A DNA stretch of 64,000 bases, from positions 30,746,869 to 30,810,868 of the forward strand of contig CM029626.1 in assembly GCA_017311315.1 (NCBI GenBank). The letters are read 5' to 3'. This stretch comes from Dendrocalamus latiflorus. Lineage: Eukaryota > Streptophyta > Magnoliopsida > Poales > Poaceae. The notes beneath the pieces were generated by a model. It was not told where the DNA came from. It ran no database searches and saw nothing but the letters and a program-made list of their open reading frames with translations. The position numbers and the translations under genes are program-made. Each line of letters opens with the position of its first letter. Position 1 is the first letter of the stretch. This document shows positions 9,988 to 21,414 of this stretch, piece after piece.

Positions 9988-12900
9988 TCCCTAGACTAAT
10001 CTAGAACTTACAAGCACTCCTAAAGCTCACCTTGAGACCATCATTAATTAATTGCAAGCCTAAAAGCATATTGTTTTTGGGCTTGCTTACCAACTACATC
10101 CTTGAGTATGGAGTTGTCATTGACATGAACTGTGCCCTTGGCCATCATGGTCCCAGTAGAAGCATCTCCGAATATGATCAACTTGTAACTAGATGCTCAG
10201 GTGAGGGAGGAAAACCATTTTGAATTTTTGGTCATGTGTCAAGAACATCCAAAGTCTGCTAGCCAGAGGTTCTCCTTCCTCTACATCACAGAAGCAGAAA
10301 ACCTTGAGGTCTCACTACTAGGGTTAGTGATAAAAGACTGAGAAATCTTGTATTGAGACATACGAAGAGTAGAAGTAGAACTAGTAGAAGCATCAGTTGA
10401 AGATGATGCAGAATGAAGCAAAGCATGGACACCATGAGAATGAACCACCACATGAGCTCTACCTAGACTCCCCCTGAACTCTTGCCTAGGTCAAATAGAA
10501 GTTTGGCACTCACCCTGCTTGGTAGGCACTCGTGGTCTCGTAGACCTATCGTACACTCGTGGTAACCTATGCCTGGATGAGAGGTTGACCTAAAGCCATC
10601 AAACAAATCCTCAACGAATCTAGATCTGAAGCTAGCTCTAGAGATACTCTGGTCTATAGGCACTCGTCTAGCTATGAAGGATCTCTCTCTATCCTTCTTC
10701 TCATGTCTTGCTTGCCTGAAGTAGAACTAAACCATGTGGCAATCCCTCTCACAGTAGGTGCAATGGTACTTGACTTGATGAGGAGTCTGACCTTCTGAAG
10801 ATGAAGCACCCACTACACAAGAAGGAGATTGTTCCAAGCTAGCAGACTTAAAAATAATCTTGCTTTGTTCAATATCTAACTCAATCAAGCCACTCTTCAA
10901 AACTCTTGCTAACTTAGGTAGATTTTCATGGAATGCTCTAAGTCATTGAAACCTAGACCTCTATTCTTGACACTCAACTTAGACTTGTTTAGGATAATGT
11001 TGAGGTTCTGTTTACCATTAGAGAATTGCTCTAAGGTTTTCTTAAGATAGTCATTTTCCTTAACTAGGGTGATACGTAAATTACACTCACTCTTCTTCAC
11101 TGCCCTAGAATATCTCTCCTCATGAATAGCTACCTGAAGAGACTCATAAGAGATACAAGATGTTGTCTTAATTTTCCTAAGTTGTTGATCAAACTCGACT
11201 CTAATTACCTTATGCATATAATCTAGATCATAACCTATTTCAACACAAAATGCACATACAATGGATGCAACAGGATCATACTTCTTTGATGCAGAAGCGA
11301 AGCATGTTTTTCTTTAGTGGTGAAATCATTTAGAGTTCTAGTTAATGCATCAATTTTAATAGTTAACTTAGGACATGTTGAGCATAAGAGAGTCCTAGAA
11401 TGAAGCATCTCATCAGTTAGTTCAACAATTTTAACCATGGCACTTTTAAGCTTCAAATCTAGCAAAGTAACTTAGAACAAGATAAATCACTTGCATCCAT
11501 ATCCCTAGCTACTAAGCACATAAGAGGGTTGCTAGACTTGAGATAAGCAACTTCACTATTTGGATGTTTTAGTTGTTTAGCATGAGATGAGTACACTAAG
11601 GGCCAAGTAAGAAAAACAACTTTTATTTTGGCATTATCCCTAGTGGCAAGCAACTCATTAATAATATAAGCATGCATTGTAGTGCCAAGAGAAAAAAAGC
11701 TTCCATCTTCTCAATTTTGTTAAGTGCTAATCTAAGCTGACTAGCAACATTAGAATGGATGGTCCTTAACTTATCTAATTTAGAGTGAAGAACTAGGCAA
11801 AATTCAAAGTTATCATCATTAGGAACCAATGATCTAAGCTTAGTAATTTCAACATTCAAGCCCTTAACCAAGAAATCATGATTTTTTTTATTTTCTTTTT
11901 GCATTTTCTAAGATCATGATCTAGGAAAACTGTAATACAAGATATCTCATCATATGAGGGTTTTACCTCATCTGCATCATTGTAGAGATCATCTTCATCG
12001 GAGATGTCGTTGGTGCTTGCCATGAAACATATGCCAATGAAGTCATTTGCCTTCTTCTTGCCTCGTAGCTTGTCCTCCTCTATCTCAGTCCCTGAGTTCA
12101 TGTTGCTCAAGTCAAGTTACTCAAGAGTGGAAAGGACCCAGTGGACTACCTTACGATATTTGCGCTTCTTCAGCTTGGCATCCCGATTGGTAGACACTTG
12201 CATTATTTCTTCTCCTCCTTCGCCTTATGCTTAGGGCAATAGGCCCTAATGTGGTTGACATCACCACACTCGAAGCACTGAATCAAACCTCCACCTAGTG
12301 TTTAAAGCTCTGGTGAACTTGTTGGATAGGAGGCTCAAGCTGACCATCACTCATAGCATGCAAAACAGACATAGAGAATCCAAAAGAAGCATATTCAACT
12401 AGCCAAAAGAAGGACTCTTAGTGGGATTAGTAACAAGTGCCATCAACTGTGATTGTTCTTACAAGAGAGCAAGTCCATCTCATGAGTTTTCAATCTTGAA
12501 TAAAGCTTGTAGAAGGTGAGCCCACTCATGACAGTGGTGTCATTGATGGAAGTGACCTTCATCTCCCAAACCAACATGTCCAAGCTCTATGAACTTGATG
12601 TACAGTTTTAGAGTTATGATAGACCACACCAACAACACATAAGTCAGTAAGGATCTTGTGAAAGTGAGCAAAAAACTCATTAAAAGACTCTCCATGTCGC
12701 ATCTCAGACTTCTACCATTCTTTCTTTAACTAGTTCTGATGCACCTCCTAATAGATGTAGAGCCCTCATGATAATCAATGAGAGTCCACAAGATATCATG
12801 CATCAAAGCAACATGAGACACATGATCAAACTCATTTATGTTGAGTCCCTGAATCATGAGGTTCTTAGCCTTGTTGTTTGCCTCTACATCCAAAAGATTT

Positions 12901-13100
12901 GCCAAAGTGATCTGATCATCGATAAGGATAATATAGGAACTCTTGACCTTATCCTAGATAGAATAACCTTGAGCCTGAATGCATGTAGCCATCCTCGCCT
13001 TCCAATATGGGAAGTCGACCCCATCGAAGATGAGTGGCTTGATGGAATACCGATCTGATGCTACAGCTCTTATGACCAGTTAAGATCTATGAGAAAGAGC
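9988..13100 (-). pseudogene. Copia gag and pre-integrase remnant (SIRE/Maximus-like), broken
   Basis: High to low coordinates on the minus strand. 12860-13070 matches the Gag N-terminal coding region of the 53.7-56.0 kb copia. 11856-12110 encodes an acidic patch (GICFMASTNDISDEDDLYNDADEVKPSYDE in pieces) matching the better copy's FFGMCFMALEGEVSDNELYSDSDEVYPSYD region. 10909-11900 is a Lys/Glu/Leu-rich coiled-coil-like zone. 10030-10260 matches the protease/pre-integrase segment (GTV and FGDTSF-like words, compare 52.9-53.0 kb). Each piece sits in a different frame with stops between, so nothing here can be translated as one protein. Known role of the family: particle-forming Gag with a long C-terminal extension. 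Confidence 0.7.
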
Positions 13101-13133
13101 TCAACCAGGCTTTGATATCACTTGTAGGTTTGA
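13101..13133 (-). promoter_or_regulatory. Decayed tRNA primer-binding region of the old SIRE copia
   Basis: The plus strand reads CCAGGCTTTGATATCACTTG where the intact relative has GGCTCTGATACCAAT, the complement of the initiator tRNA-Met site TGGTATCAGAGCC. It is mutated at several positions. The LTR edge TGTTGG follows at about 13134. Confidence 0.55.
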
Positions 13134-15100
13134 TGTTGGAAATCAAGGGGGTGAATGATTCTCTAAATATTTTTCTTCCAATGGTATTCAAATTCTTCAG
13201 TCAAGTGACTATGAGGTAACCAAGTTCAGATCATACCAACAAAGCTTCACAAAGCAAAGCTAGAGATATTAACCAACAAAATCAGCAACCTCTACACAAG
13301 GCTAATCAAACCGCCATGAATAGGAAAGTCTGATCATCATGGCTAGTTTGACCATAGGTTCAGGGCAAATCTGACTAATCTCCTATTCCTAGACTCGGAT
13401 GCCTCTTGAGATAAAAAAAATCAAATATCAAGAACTTGCTCAATTCTCATACAAACATTTCCAAACTTTACAAGAGACTTATTCAAGACATTAGGAACCT
13501 AAATGAATCACGAATCTCAAGGTTCTTGGGATTGGGTCCATTGAATTTGAGCAATTCAAATCTAGGTCATAAAAACACCAAAAGTCCTAAAACTCAAATT
13601 ACTTATTGCTCGTGAGGATCTAAGGCATGAGGTCTTCTAGATCTATTTTCACATATCCTACCAAGGTAATTTAAGCAAAGAATTGGGTTAGAACTCCCAC
13701 AATCATGAAATCACAACCCTTGCTCAAGAACACTCATGAAGTAGGCATAATCTTGGTTCTTGCTAAGGAGGTGATCCAGATGGGCAACAATTGATCAACT
13801 AAAATCATCTAGCGTCTCTTATTCATCATACATCACAATAAGACCAAGAGAGATAGGGGAGAAGAAATCACATCAAGGGCACAAGGTATGAGCAAAGATA
13901 AAAGCAATGAACAACTAGAACTTTGAGGGGCAAGGTTTGATTTTATTATCACATAGAGATGAAGGATTACAATAATATGGAGATTACAAGGTGCTCCCAA
14001 AGCACCACCCTTTCCTCTCAAACACTCTTTCTATCTCAAACCATGAAAGGAGACAAGGTGGAGGAACAAAACCTCAACCCTAGAATTCATAAATCTAATA
14101 CCTCCCCTCCTCCCCTTTAATAACAAGCAACAAACCCTAATTGGTCCAACCCATTAAGACACATGGGGAAACCCATTAATCCTACTAACATGGGTTTTAC
14201 ACACTCATGCACGCTTCTTAAAGCATTTACAAGACTCAACTTACTAAACAATTAGCGATTGTTTCGCTTTGCAATTCCAGCTCTCCTTGACCTAAATCAC
14301 TTCTCCTTTGCACCTCCACATGCTATGGTTTTGATCAATCAACCCAGTATTTTACCAACTACCAAAATACCCCAAACGAAGCTTCTAGATACCTTCCCTT
14401 GAGTTTGTTTTCACCTTCACCTCAAAGCATCTATGTATACTTTGACACGTATCCTATAGTGCCTAATGACTAGCCGTCATATCTTCAAGCATTCAGTCTC
14501 CCCCAAACTGTCACTATGTGCATCGGCCTCATCACTTAGCGCACCATATGCACATAGCATCACTTGGACTTACATGACTGCACAGACCTTAGCTACCCCA
14601 CCTAGTCCCAGTCCACTGCCATCAACTGCTAATGTTCTCCAAGCCACTTGCACATACAAAGACCAAGCAATCATCCTGATCACAAGTTCTATGCACTTGA
14701 CTCACATTAGTCAAAACATACATCATACAACTCAATGCAGCTCAACAAATGGCACCCATGCCGTACACACACTGAAACCAACTCAATATCCATTTTCATT
14801 AACACCCCAAACATGTTTGCCCCCTCAAGAAACTCTCTAGACACCCTAGACATGTTTATCCTTGAGAAGCCAATCTAACTACTATGTCACAACTGGTTAG
14901 ACTACCTAGAGCAGATCATCCCCATGGCAGTCAGAACGCCGACCATCGGCTAGTCAGACTACCATATGCATGGTGGTCATACCGCCAGGTAGTGAGCCTG
15001 ACGAACATGTCATGGTTGGTCTAACCGCCATCCCAATTCTGGTCAGACCGTCTGAACCCTGATAAACCAATCTAAATTTTTTGAAACTTTTGCGAGATTC
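13134..15100 (-). mobile_element. 5' LTR of the old SIRE copia (minus orientation), decayed
   Basis: Begins TGTTGGAAATCAAGGGGGTG, matching the LTR edges at 56089 and 61350 (TGTTGRATCGAAATCGG then a G-run and TGAATG). At 14930-15060 it carries repeated GGTCAGAC / GGTCTAACCG words, the degenerate form of the CCGGTCTGACCGG clusters of the younger LTRs. The far edge is not identifiable because no partner LTR is present; 15100 is an estimate. The frame at 14466-14840 lies inside the LTR and is not a gene. Confidence 0.55.
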
Positions 15101-15840
15101 AATTTTAAATCAACCAAAGTGCTAATTGTTCATCACAAACATATTCTAGACCTTCACAAGATTTCTTGCAAGCCACCACTGTCCTTTTGCAACTAGCGCT
15201 ATTGCAAGCCACTGCCGGTCTACTATGCCATAGGCCTCACGTCGCTACAAACCACCACCGACCACACACTGTGACCACCATTAGTTGCTTGCCTAGAGAT
15301 CTACTTGGTGGACCAGGCTGGAGAATAGAAGTATCGTAAATTGAGAGAGAGGGGGGGCTAGATGTGGACCGGTGGGAGGGGCCTGTGAATGTATAAGGCT
15401 GATCAGATGGATGCAACTATTTGTGGCTAGTTAATCAGATGTGGGATTGCTATCCTGCTAAAAACATAGATGAAGGTAAGGCATTTTCGAGATTTTTATC
15501 TTTCTTGTGGGTCTCCAACATAGATGGTGGTATAGCGTTTCCTAGATTTTCTCTTTCTTGTGGGTCTCCAGACTCTAGATTTTGGGCCTAGAGTTGTTGG
15601 TGGCCCATGATTCCAATGCCAGAACTATAGTACAAATAAGCCATGCCTATCCTTGTCCTATTCAAAATAACAAAAGGATTTTGGTATACCCATGGTACCT
15701 TTTTTCTTTTCCAATCACTCTGTATAGTTCAATTACCTTCCAAAAATTACATAGAATATATACATTTGTTTGTCTAGTCTATTTTTTATAACACAAAATA
15801 AACAAATTCCCCACACAATTACGTGGCTAAATATTGGGTT
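15101..15840. other. Unassigned stretch
   Basis: No domain, RNA gene or element end is recognised. It contains a short local duplication around 15500-15570, where the words TCTTTCTTGTGGGTCTCCA occur twice about 60 bp apart. The 15582-15791 frame has no recognisable content. Confidence 0.5.
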
Positions 15841-16228
15841 TTCTCAAACCCTAAATTGATTTTGTGGAGGCTTTCCGGTCTACCCTCTATTCTTTTACCT
15901 TTTTCGTGGTGCCGCTCACAAGTGCATTATGAAGCTAAAGGGTAGGGACCTATTTATAGACTTTACTTCTAAGTGTTTCAAAATGACCCACCTATTTTCT
16001 AGTACACTGTGAGACTCCTGAACCATATCACCAACCACTATTAAAAGGCTAGTTTTATGAGTCTAAAATATATTAGTTCCTAGCAAATATGTGTGAGTCA
16101 TGCGAATGGTCAGATTATTTATGAGAGCAATTCTAATCTGACCATGTGGGTCAATAGCCTATAGAGCCAATCCTACAAAATAAACTCAACTATTTTGCCC
16201 TGTGCTATATCGACACAGTTGTCCTCGG

Positions 16229-16368
16229 ACCTCAAGTATTGATTCCTCGAGTTTAATTCCACATCAAATTATTCCCTATCACATGCATCAATAATAAGAA
16301 CAATTCCACATTGAGTTAAACTGACAATAACCATAATAAATGTTGAAAGCCAAACAAAAATCCTAACA
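16229..16368 (-). repeat. Start of 3' LTR of the 16-18 kb copia
   Basis: Shares TTCCCTATCACATGCATCAA, ATTCCACATTGAGTTAAA and the terminal CTAACA with 18351-18491 in the same orientation. A purine-rich tract follows on the plus-strand right (PPT on minus). Confidence 0.65.
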
Positions 16369-16439
16369 ACTCCCACTTGGCTGAAACATTTCAATCAATA
16401 AAATGAAGTCACATGCCTTCAACATGCTCAGTGGATCTT

Positions 16440-17890
16440 CCTTCAATGTGTTTACTTTTATTATGAAATAAGTAACATGTTATGATGCACTTTCCATGAT
16501 CTTCAGTGATGCAAGAAGTTCCCTTAGCCATCTTTGTTGCTTTAAATGCAGCAATGTATTCAGCTTCCATGGAGGAAAGAGCAATTGTATCCTATTTTCT
16601 ATTGCACCAAGAAATAGCACCTTCTGACTAGAAGTTAAATTTCAGTCATCTAGATCCCTTGCCAATAAGCATCATTATAGCCCTCCAGGTGAAGATTATG
16701 ACCATTAAAAGCACAATGAATAATCCATAGTTCCTTTGACATAATGCAGTACATATTTGATTTATTTTTCGTGCTCTTCCCTATAGTTGTTTTGATATCC
16801 ACTAAGAGCTCCAACAGCATGTGTAAGGTTAGGTCATGTGAATAACATAGCACACATAAGATGTCTTCATTCTAGCTTTTTCCTAGGAGTATTTGGTATA
16901 ATTCCTCATTGAGTTTAGTTCCCTTCACAATAGGTACATTGTTGTGTTTCCATAGAAAATCATTGTAAATGTTTCGAAGGTATGCCTTTTGGGACAACCC
17001 AGGAATCCTTTTATTCCGATCTCTATGTATTTCAACTCCTAAAATATAGGAAGCTTCTCCCATAACTTTCATATCAAATTTAGAAGACAACCAAGATTTC
17101 ACTTCCATCAATATATTTTTATCATTAGAAGCAATGAGAATATCAACAATATATAAAGACAATAAGACAAAACACTTACTGATAACTTTTGTATATATGC
17201 AATGATCACCTTCTATCATTAAGAAACCATATGATGTGATAGCATTATAAAAAGAATATACCCTTGATGTGAAGCTTGTTTAAGACTATAAATTAATCTA
17301 TTCAACTTGCAAACCTTATTTTTATTTCCTTTTTCATCAAAACCTTCTAGCTGTTTTATGTATATTTCCTCCTCCAAAAGACCATTAAGAAAAGCAATTT
17401 TAACTTCTATTTGGTGGATTTCAAGATCATAACAAGCCGTTAAAGCACTAATAAATATGAATTGAAGTAAATTTTGCAACAGGAGAAATTTTTTTCACAA
17501 AATCAATACATTCCCTTTGTGTGTAGCCTCTAGCAACAAGTCTAACCTCATATTTTTTTTACTAAACCTACTGTATTTAATTTCCTTTTGAAAATCCATT
17601 TACAACCTATGGTCTTACGGTTGTTTGGTATATCATTCCAAACTTTATTCCTTTTCATCGAGTTGAATTCTTTCCGCATTGCTTCCACCCGTAGATTTGA
17701 TTGTGAGAAGCTTATTGCTTTTTTATAAGTCTTTAGTTCTTCCTCTAAATTAGAAATTTTAGAGTGAACTTCCCCCAAGAACAAATGGTAATCATCTAGA
17801 TATTGTGTGTACTTAAATTCCTTCCACTGCTCCTGAGCATGTTAGTGTTGGGAGTTTTGATTTGTATTTTCTTCAAGAGCTGAACCTCCT
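16440..17890 (-). pseudogene. Copia reverse transcriptase / RNase H remnant
   Basis: Minus-strand fragments in several frames spell the copia RT order. There is an EAMRKEFNSMKRNKVW linker/RT entry with GCKWIFKRK (about 17548-17784). A HQIEVKIAFLNGLLEEEIYIKQLEGF block follows (17219-17479; the family norm is DVKTAFLNG). Then comes a YIVDILIAS segment where the catalytic Y-V-D-D is degraded to Y-I-V-D (16872-17219), followed by SYILGVEIHRDR. An RNase H-like stretch is at 16650-16853. Gag, protease and integrase are not recognised. Frames change at least three times and the active site is lost, so it is non-functional. Confidence 0.8.
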
Positions 17891-18350
17891 TCAGTGTAAG
17901 AATTAATACAAGATGTCAAATGCGTGAATTCAACCCAAATTTAGAAGTATCTTTTGAAATATCATTTTTAGGGTATATACCTATCTAAAGCAATTCAAAT
18001 GAAATATATACCTTTGAAAAAAAATTATTCGATTTTAAAGTTTCGAACGAATTTGGATCACATGCTTTGCTGATTTATATATATACATAATCAGCACATA
18101 CCTACAATAAATAATCATAAAAAAGGCAACTACAATTCAAATTTTAGTTCAAACTTATTTGAACTAGTTATTAAATTAGTTAAATTCAACATCCAAAAAA
18201 ATTTAAATTTTTTGCACACCATACATAGGGGAATACCTATTTTAGATCAGAGTGCCCTTGCCCTAGTTAATTATACTATATATATAATTAAATCAAGTAG
18301 ACTTGATCTCAATAAATATGTTTACTGTATTCCAACATAGCCGCCTTTAG

Positions 18351-18491
18351 CACCTCGAGTGTTAATTCCTCGAGTTAAATTCCACATTAAGTTATTCCCT
18401 ATCACATGCATCAATAATATGGATAATTCCACATTGAGTTAAATAGACAATAACTATAATAAATATTAAAAGCCACATAAACATTCTAACA
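18351..18491 (-). repeat. Start of 5' LTR of the 16-18 kb copia
   Basis: Partner of 16229-16368, about 85-90 percent similar by eye, ending TTCTAACA. Below it (17891-18350) is AT-rich DNA that is presumably the remainder of this LTR plus untranslated sequence. Confidence 0.6.
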
Positions 18492-21414
18492 CTAAATACT
18501 ACAATGCATATGTTTATATCGAAACATAGAGTTGCACTTGTTATATAATTTTTATGTCTACCGCCGACACTGTTTGCTAGCAGGCTCTGAGAACCCTCAA
18601 ATAACCCATGACGGCACCGAATGAGCCAAACCATAGCACCTGAGCCACCGCCTCCACTGTCTCACAGCGGACAGGTTGACTTGCCACCGCAACATGCCAC
18701 TCAATGGGACACTAGAACCAAGATGCCACAACTGCAGGCCGACCTCCCTGTTGCCTTGACCGAGCTGCCCCGAACCATCCCATGCTCTCCCTACCACAGC
18801 CACATGCTAATGCCCGAGTGGAACTCGTCCTGTGCTAAACCACCTTGGAGAGACTATAAAGGCCGTGAGCCTCCTCAGTGAATCGCATTGACACCCAGTA
18901 ACCTTCCAAGCCACCACACTCCCCTCGCCAGCCGGAGAAATGCCACTACTGTCAAAATTTCCTCGATAAGCCAAATTTCCAATTCTGGTTAGTTACTTCC
19001 CCATTCTCCAATTACTCTCGCCAATAGCCCCCTAGGAACACACAAACACCACCACAAGCTTGCCTTAGCCACTCTGACACCTTAGTCTACTGGCCCCGAC
19101 TTTCTCCACTGGCTGAGAACACCCTGCCGTGGGTAGCCCACCACAGCGCCTTAAAATCTGAGCCAACCCCACCATGAGGTCCCTCTGCTCCCCGAGATGC
19201 TCAAATCACCATGTCTTCATTGTGTTAGATCACCTATAGCTCATGTGCCATGAGAGTGTCCCGTGAAGCCTCAACCACCACCGGCCATCTACAATGCTCC
19301 TTGAACATCACCGAGCCCTAAAATGGAACCCTTTTGATTCCAGGAACCTGTCCATACCTTTGTTTGCCCTCCAAAAAACCTTCATAGCACTGCCAATGGA
19401 CTGCCATCAAATTGCCTTGTTTTGGTTATGCATGATCGAAGAAGATGAAGCACTGTTCATCAAGGCTGGGCTGCATAGTAAAGCCTAATACCACAAAGCT
19501 AGCTGGGCCAAGCAAAAAAACTGTAGCCACTATTCATGAAAAGAATCTGACCCACTATTGTTCATTAAGCACAAAACTCGACAATGTAGCGAACCCAAGC
19601 CCAGCGTGAACAGTAAAACCCACTATTGTAGCGTCTCAACCTGCCATCAATAGTACTTGACCTGCGATGAATAGTTTCATCCGTTACTGTCCACCCAATA
19701 TACATATTCATAGCCATTTTGACCACTTCGAGACCATTTAAACTATTCCTAACTCTGTTTCACCACACCAGACTCCGATAAAACCCTAACCATCTCAAAT
19801 GCTATCTTGAACCGAGATCCGATACTATTCACGCTTGTTGCTATTCACAGAAAATCTATTAACACCTACATACCATTTCAACCATCTCAAACCCATCTAG
19901 CCCAATTCTTGCTCTGTTCAGCCAAACCATGCACAACCTAAACCCTGACTACCCAAACCTATTTTCTTTGTGTCTTTTTGGTTATTTTGTTGTATTTTAT
20001 TCCTAACTTGTATTCTGTAAAGCAGAAACTTATTTGCATTTGTTTTCCATGCTAGTATTCAGACCCAGTGAGTTGGTCAACAGAAGAGCTACAAGAGCAA
20101 TTAAAGAATTTAGTGTCCAACTTGAAGACTACAATAAAATAATCAGGGACTACGAACAAAAATGCAAGTCACATGTTTCTTATTATGTTGAACCTACACT
20201 GTTTTAATTATTTATCCATAGTATTTTCATTACTGTTATTTATGCATTGCTATTTATTTAAAATAAATGTTTAGAATGACCTAATAAATAGCTGTCCTAT
20301 CGCTGGAAAATCCTAGTTTTATTTGATGGCCATATTCACCTTGGCAAGCCTTAGTAGCAATAAAATTATAAATATACTATGGTAAAATATAAATTCAACT
20401 ATTTCATACTACTAAGAGATTCAACATCTTGCTGGTAGAATTACATAATAGTACTAGGGTTAAGGACAATACGTGGAAGGCCACGAGATGTTGAAGTCCA
20501 TGACCTTACCCTAGGGAGGAGGCTTGGTTGGAATGGTGGCAGTGCCACGATGCATTGGGTTATTTGTTTGTAGTTGGATGCCTCTATGGAAAAATAAGGA
20601 CTAGAACCTCATGCTACGTAAAGAACATAGTGATCGCTCAACCACAAGCTTTGACTTATCAAACCTGGTATAGTAGCTGCTCGAATCAATTGAATATCTG
20701 TAGGGTGTTGGTGTTTCCAAAGTGGAATGGCCCGCATATAAAGAGAATGGTATGGAAACGGTGAAACCATACTTAATAATAGTAGGATCGCATGGAGTCA
20801 GGTTGCAGCTTTCTGCGTTGGACAGTGGAATATCGACAATGTGTGGGCCCTGGCCTTACCGGGTAGAAGCTATAGAAAGACTAAAGCAGTAAAAAGCCTT
20901 ATTTTCTCAACTCAGTCACACGCTAACTGTTGCGTGTCTATTGTATGACATTGAGAGTTTGAGATATCTTGTGGGCAAAGTTGGACAACTCTGCAGAGTC
21001 AAAATTATAAATGGTATTCGAATACATCGTACTTTCGGTAAATGAAGCTATTTTTCATGAGTGATTCTAATAGAATTATAAATGGCATTCGAATAATCAT
21101 GCTTCCAGTAAATAAAGATGTATTTCATGAGTGATTCCAATAGAAAGGCATAAGTAGTTTTAATAATGTTTCAAGCTGGAAATTAATTTGTTTCAATCCT
21201 ATATCCCTTAAGGAGTTAAAGTTTGTTGTTTTGTGTTAAACATTGTTTACAAATAAAACTGCATCCACAAATATCGTAATAAAACCATTATAACCTATCC
21301 CTTTAGAATCCTGACAAGTAGTTATCTAGCATTTCCCATGTAACTTGTTGAGTGCGGTTAGTTTGACTCAATCTTGCTATATTTTCCACTAGAACAGACA
21401 CAAGAAGATGGAAG
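18492..21414 (+). other. Non-coding, probably a further diverged NC-family copy
   Basis: A C-rich block (18600-19500) is followed by AT-rich DNA, the same order as the NC elements. Two words also match them: ATGTTGAACCTACA near 20190 and CTTGTGGGCAAAGTTGGACAACTCTGCAGAGTCAAAATTAT near 20970 (split here across two segments), compare 8950-8990. Ends are not recognisable. From 19450 to 19860 it is dotted with ACTGTTCA / TGAACAGT / CTATTCA words. Small frames (18621-18881, 19294-19488, 20528-20764) show no domain and are not called as genes. Confidence 0.4.

Larger units (their letters stand above)
3862..13133 (-). mobile_element. Old degenerate SIRE/Maximus copia, internal region, two nested insertions
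   Basis: Minus-strand internal region of a Ty1/copia element collinear with the better-preserved copy at 48.5-56.1 kb. Reading from high to low coordinates it has the primer-site region, gag, a coiled-coil/zinc-knuckle region, pre-integrase, integrase core, linker and the start of reverse transcriptase. It is interrupted by the NC copy at 5218-9982, and its RT end is replaced by another NC copy below 3862. Every domain is broken by stops and frameshifts, so it is clearly dead. The element has no recognisable 3' LTR in this window. Confidence 0.75.
15841..18491 (-). mobile_element. Degenerate Ty1/copia element (minus strand) with partial LTR pair
   Basis: A broken copia RT/RNase H region at 16440-17890 lies between two direct repeats (16229-16368 and 18351-18491) that end CCTAACA and TCTAACA. 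On the minus strand the lower repeat begins TGTTAGGA right after a polypurine-like CCAAGTGGGAGT. That is what a 3' LTR following a PPT looks like. The outer extents of both LTRs are uncertain, and beyond about 140 bp the copies no longer align clearly by eye. This is not the SIRE family seen elsewhere in the window. Confidence 0.6.
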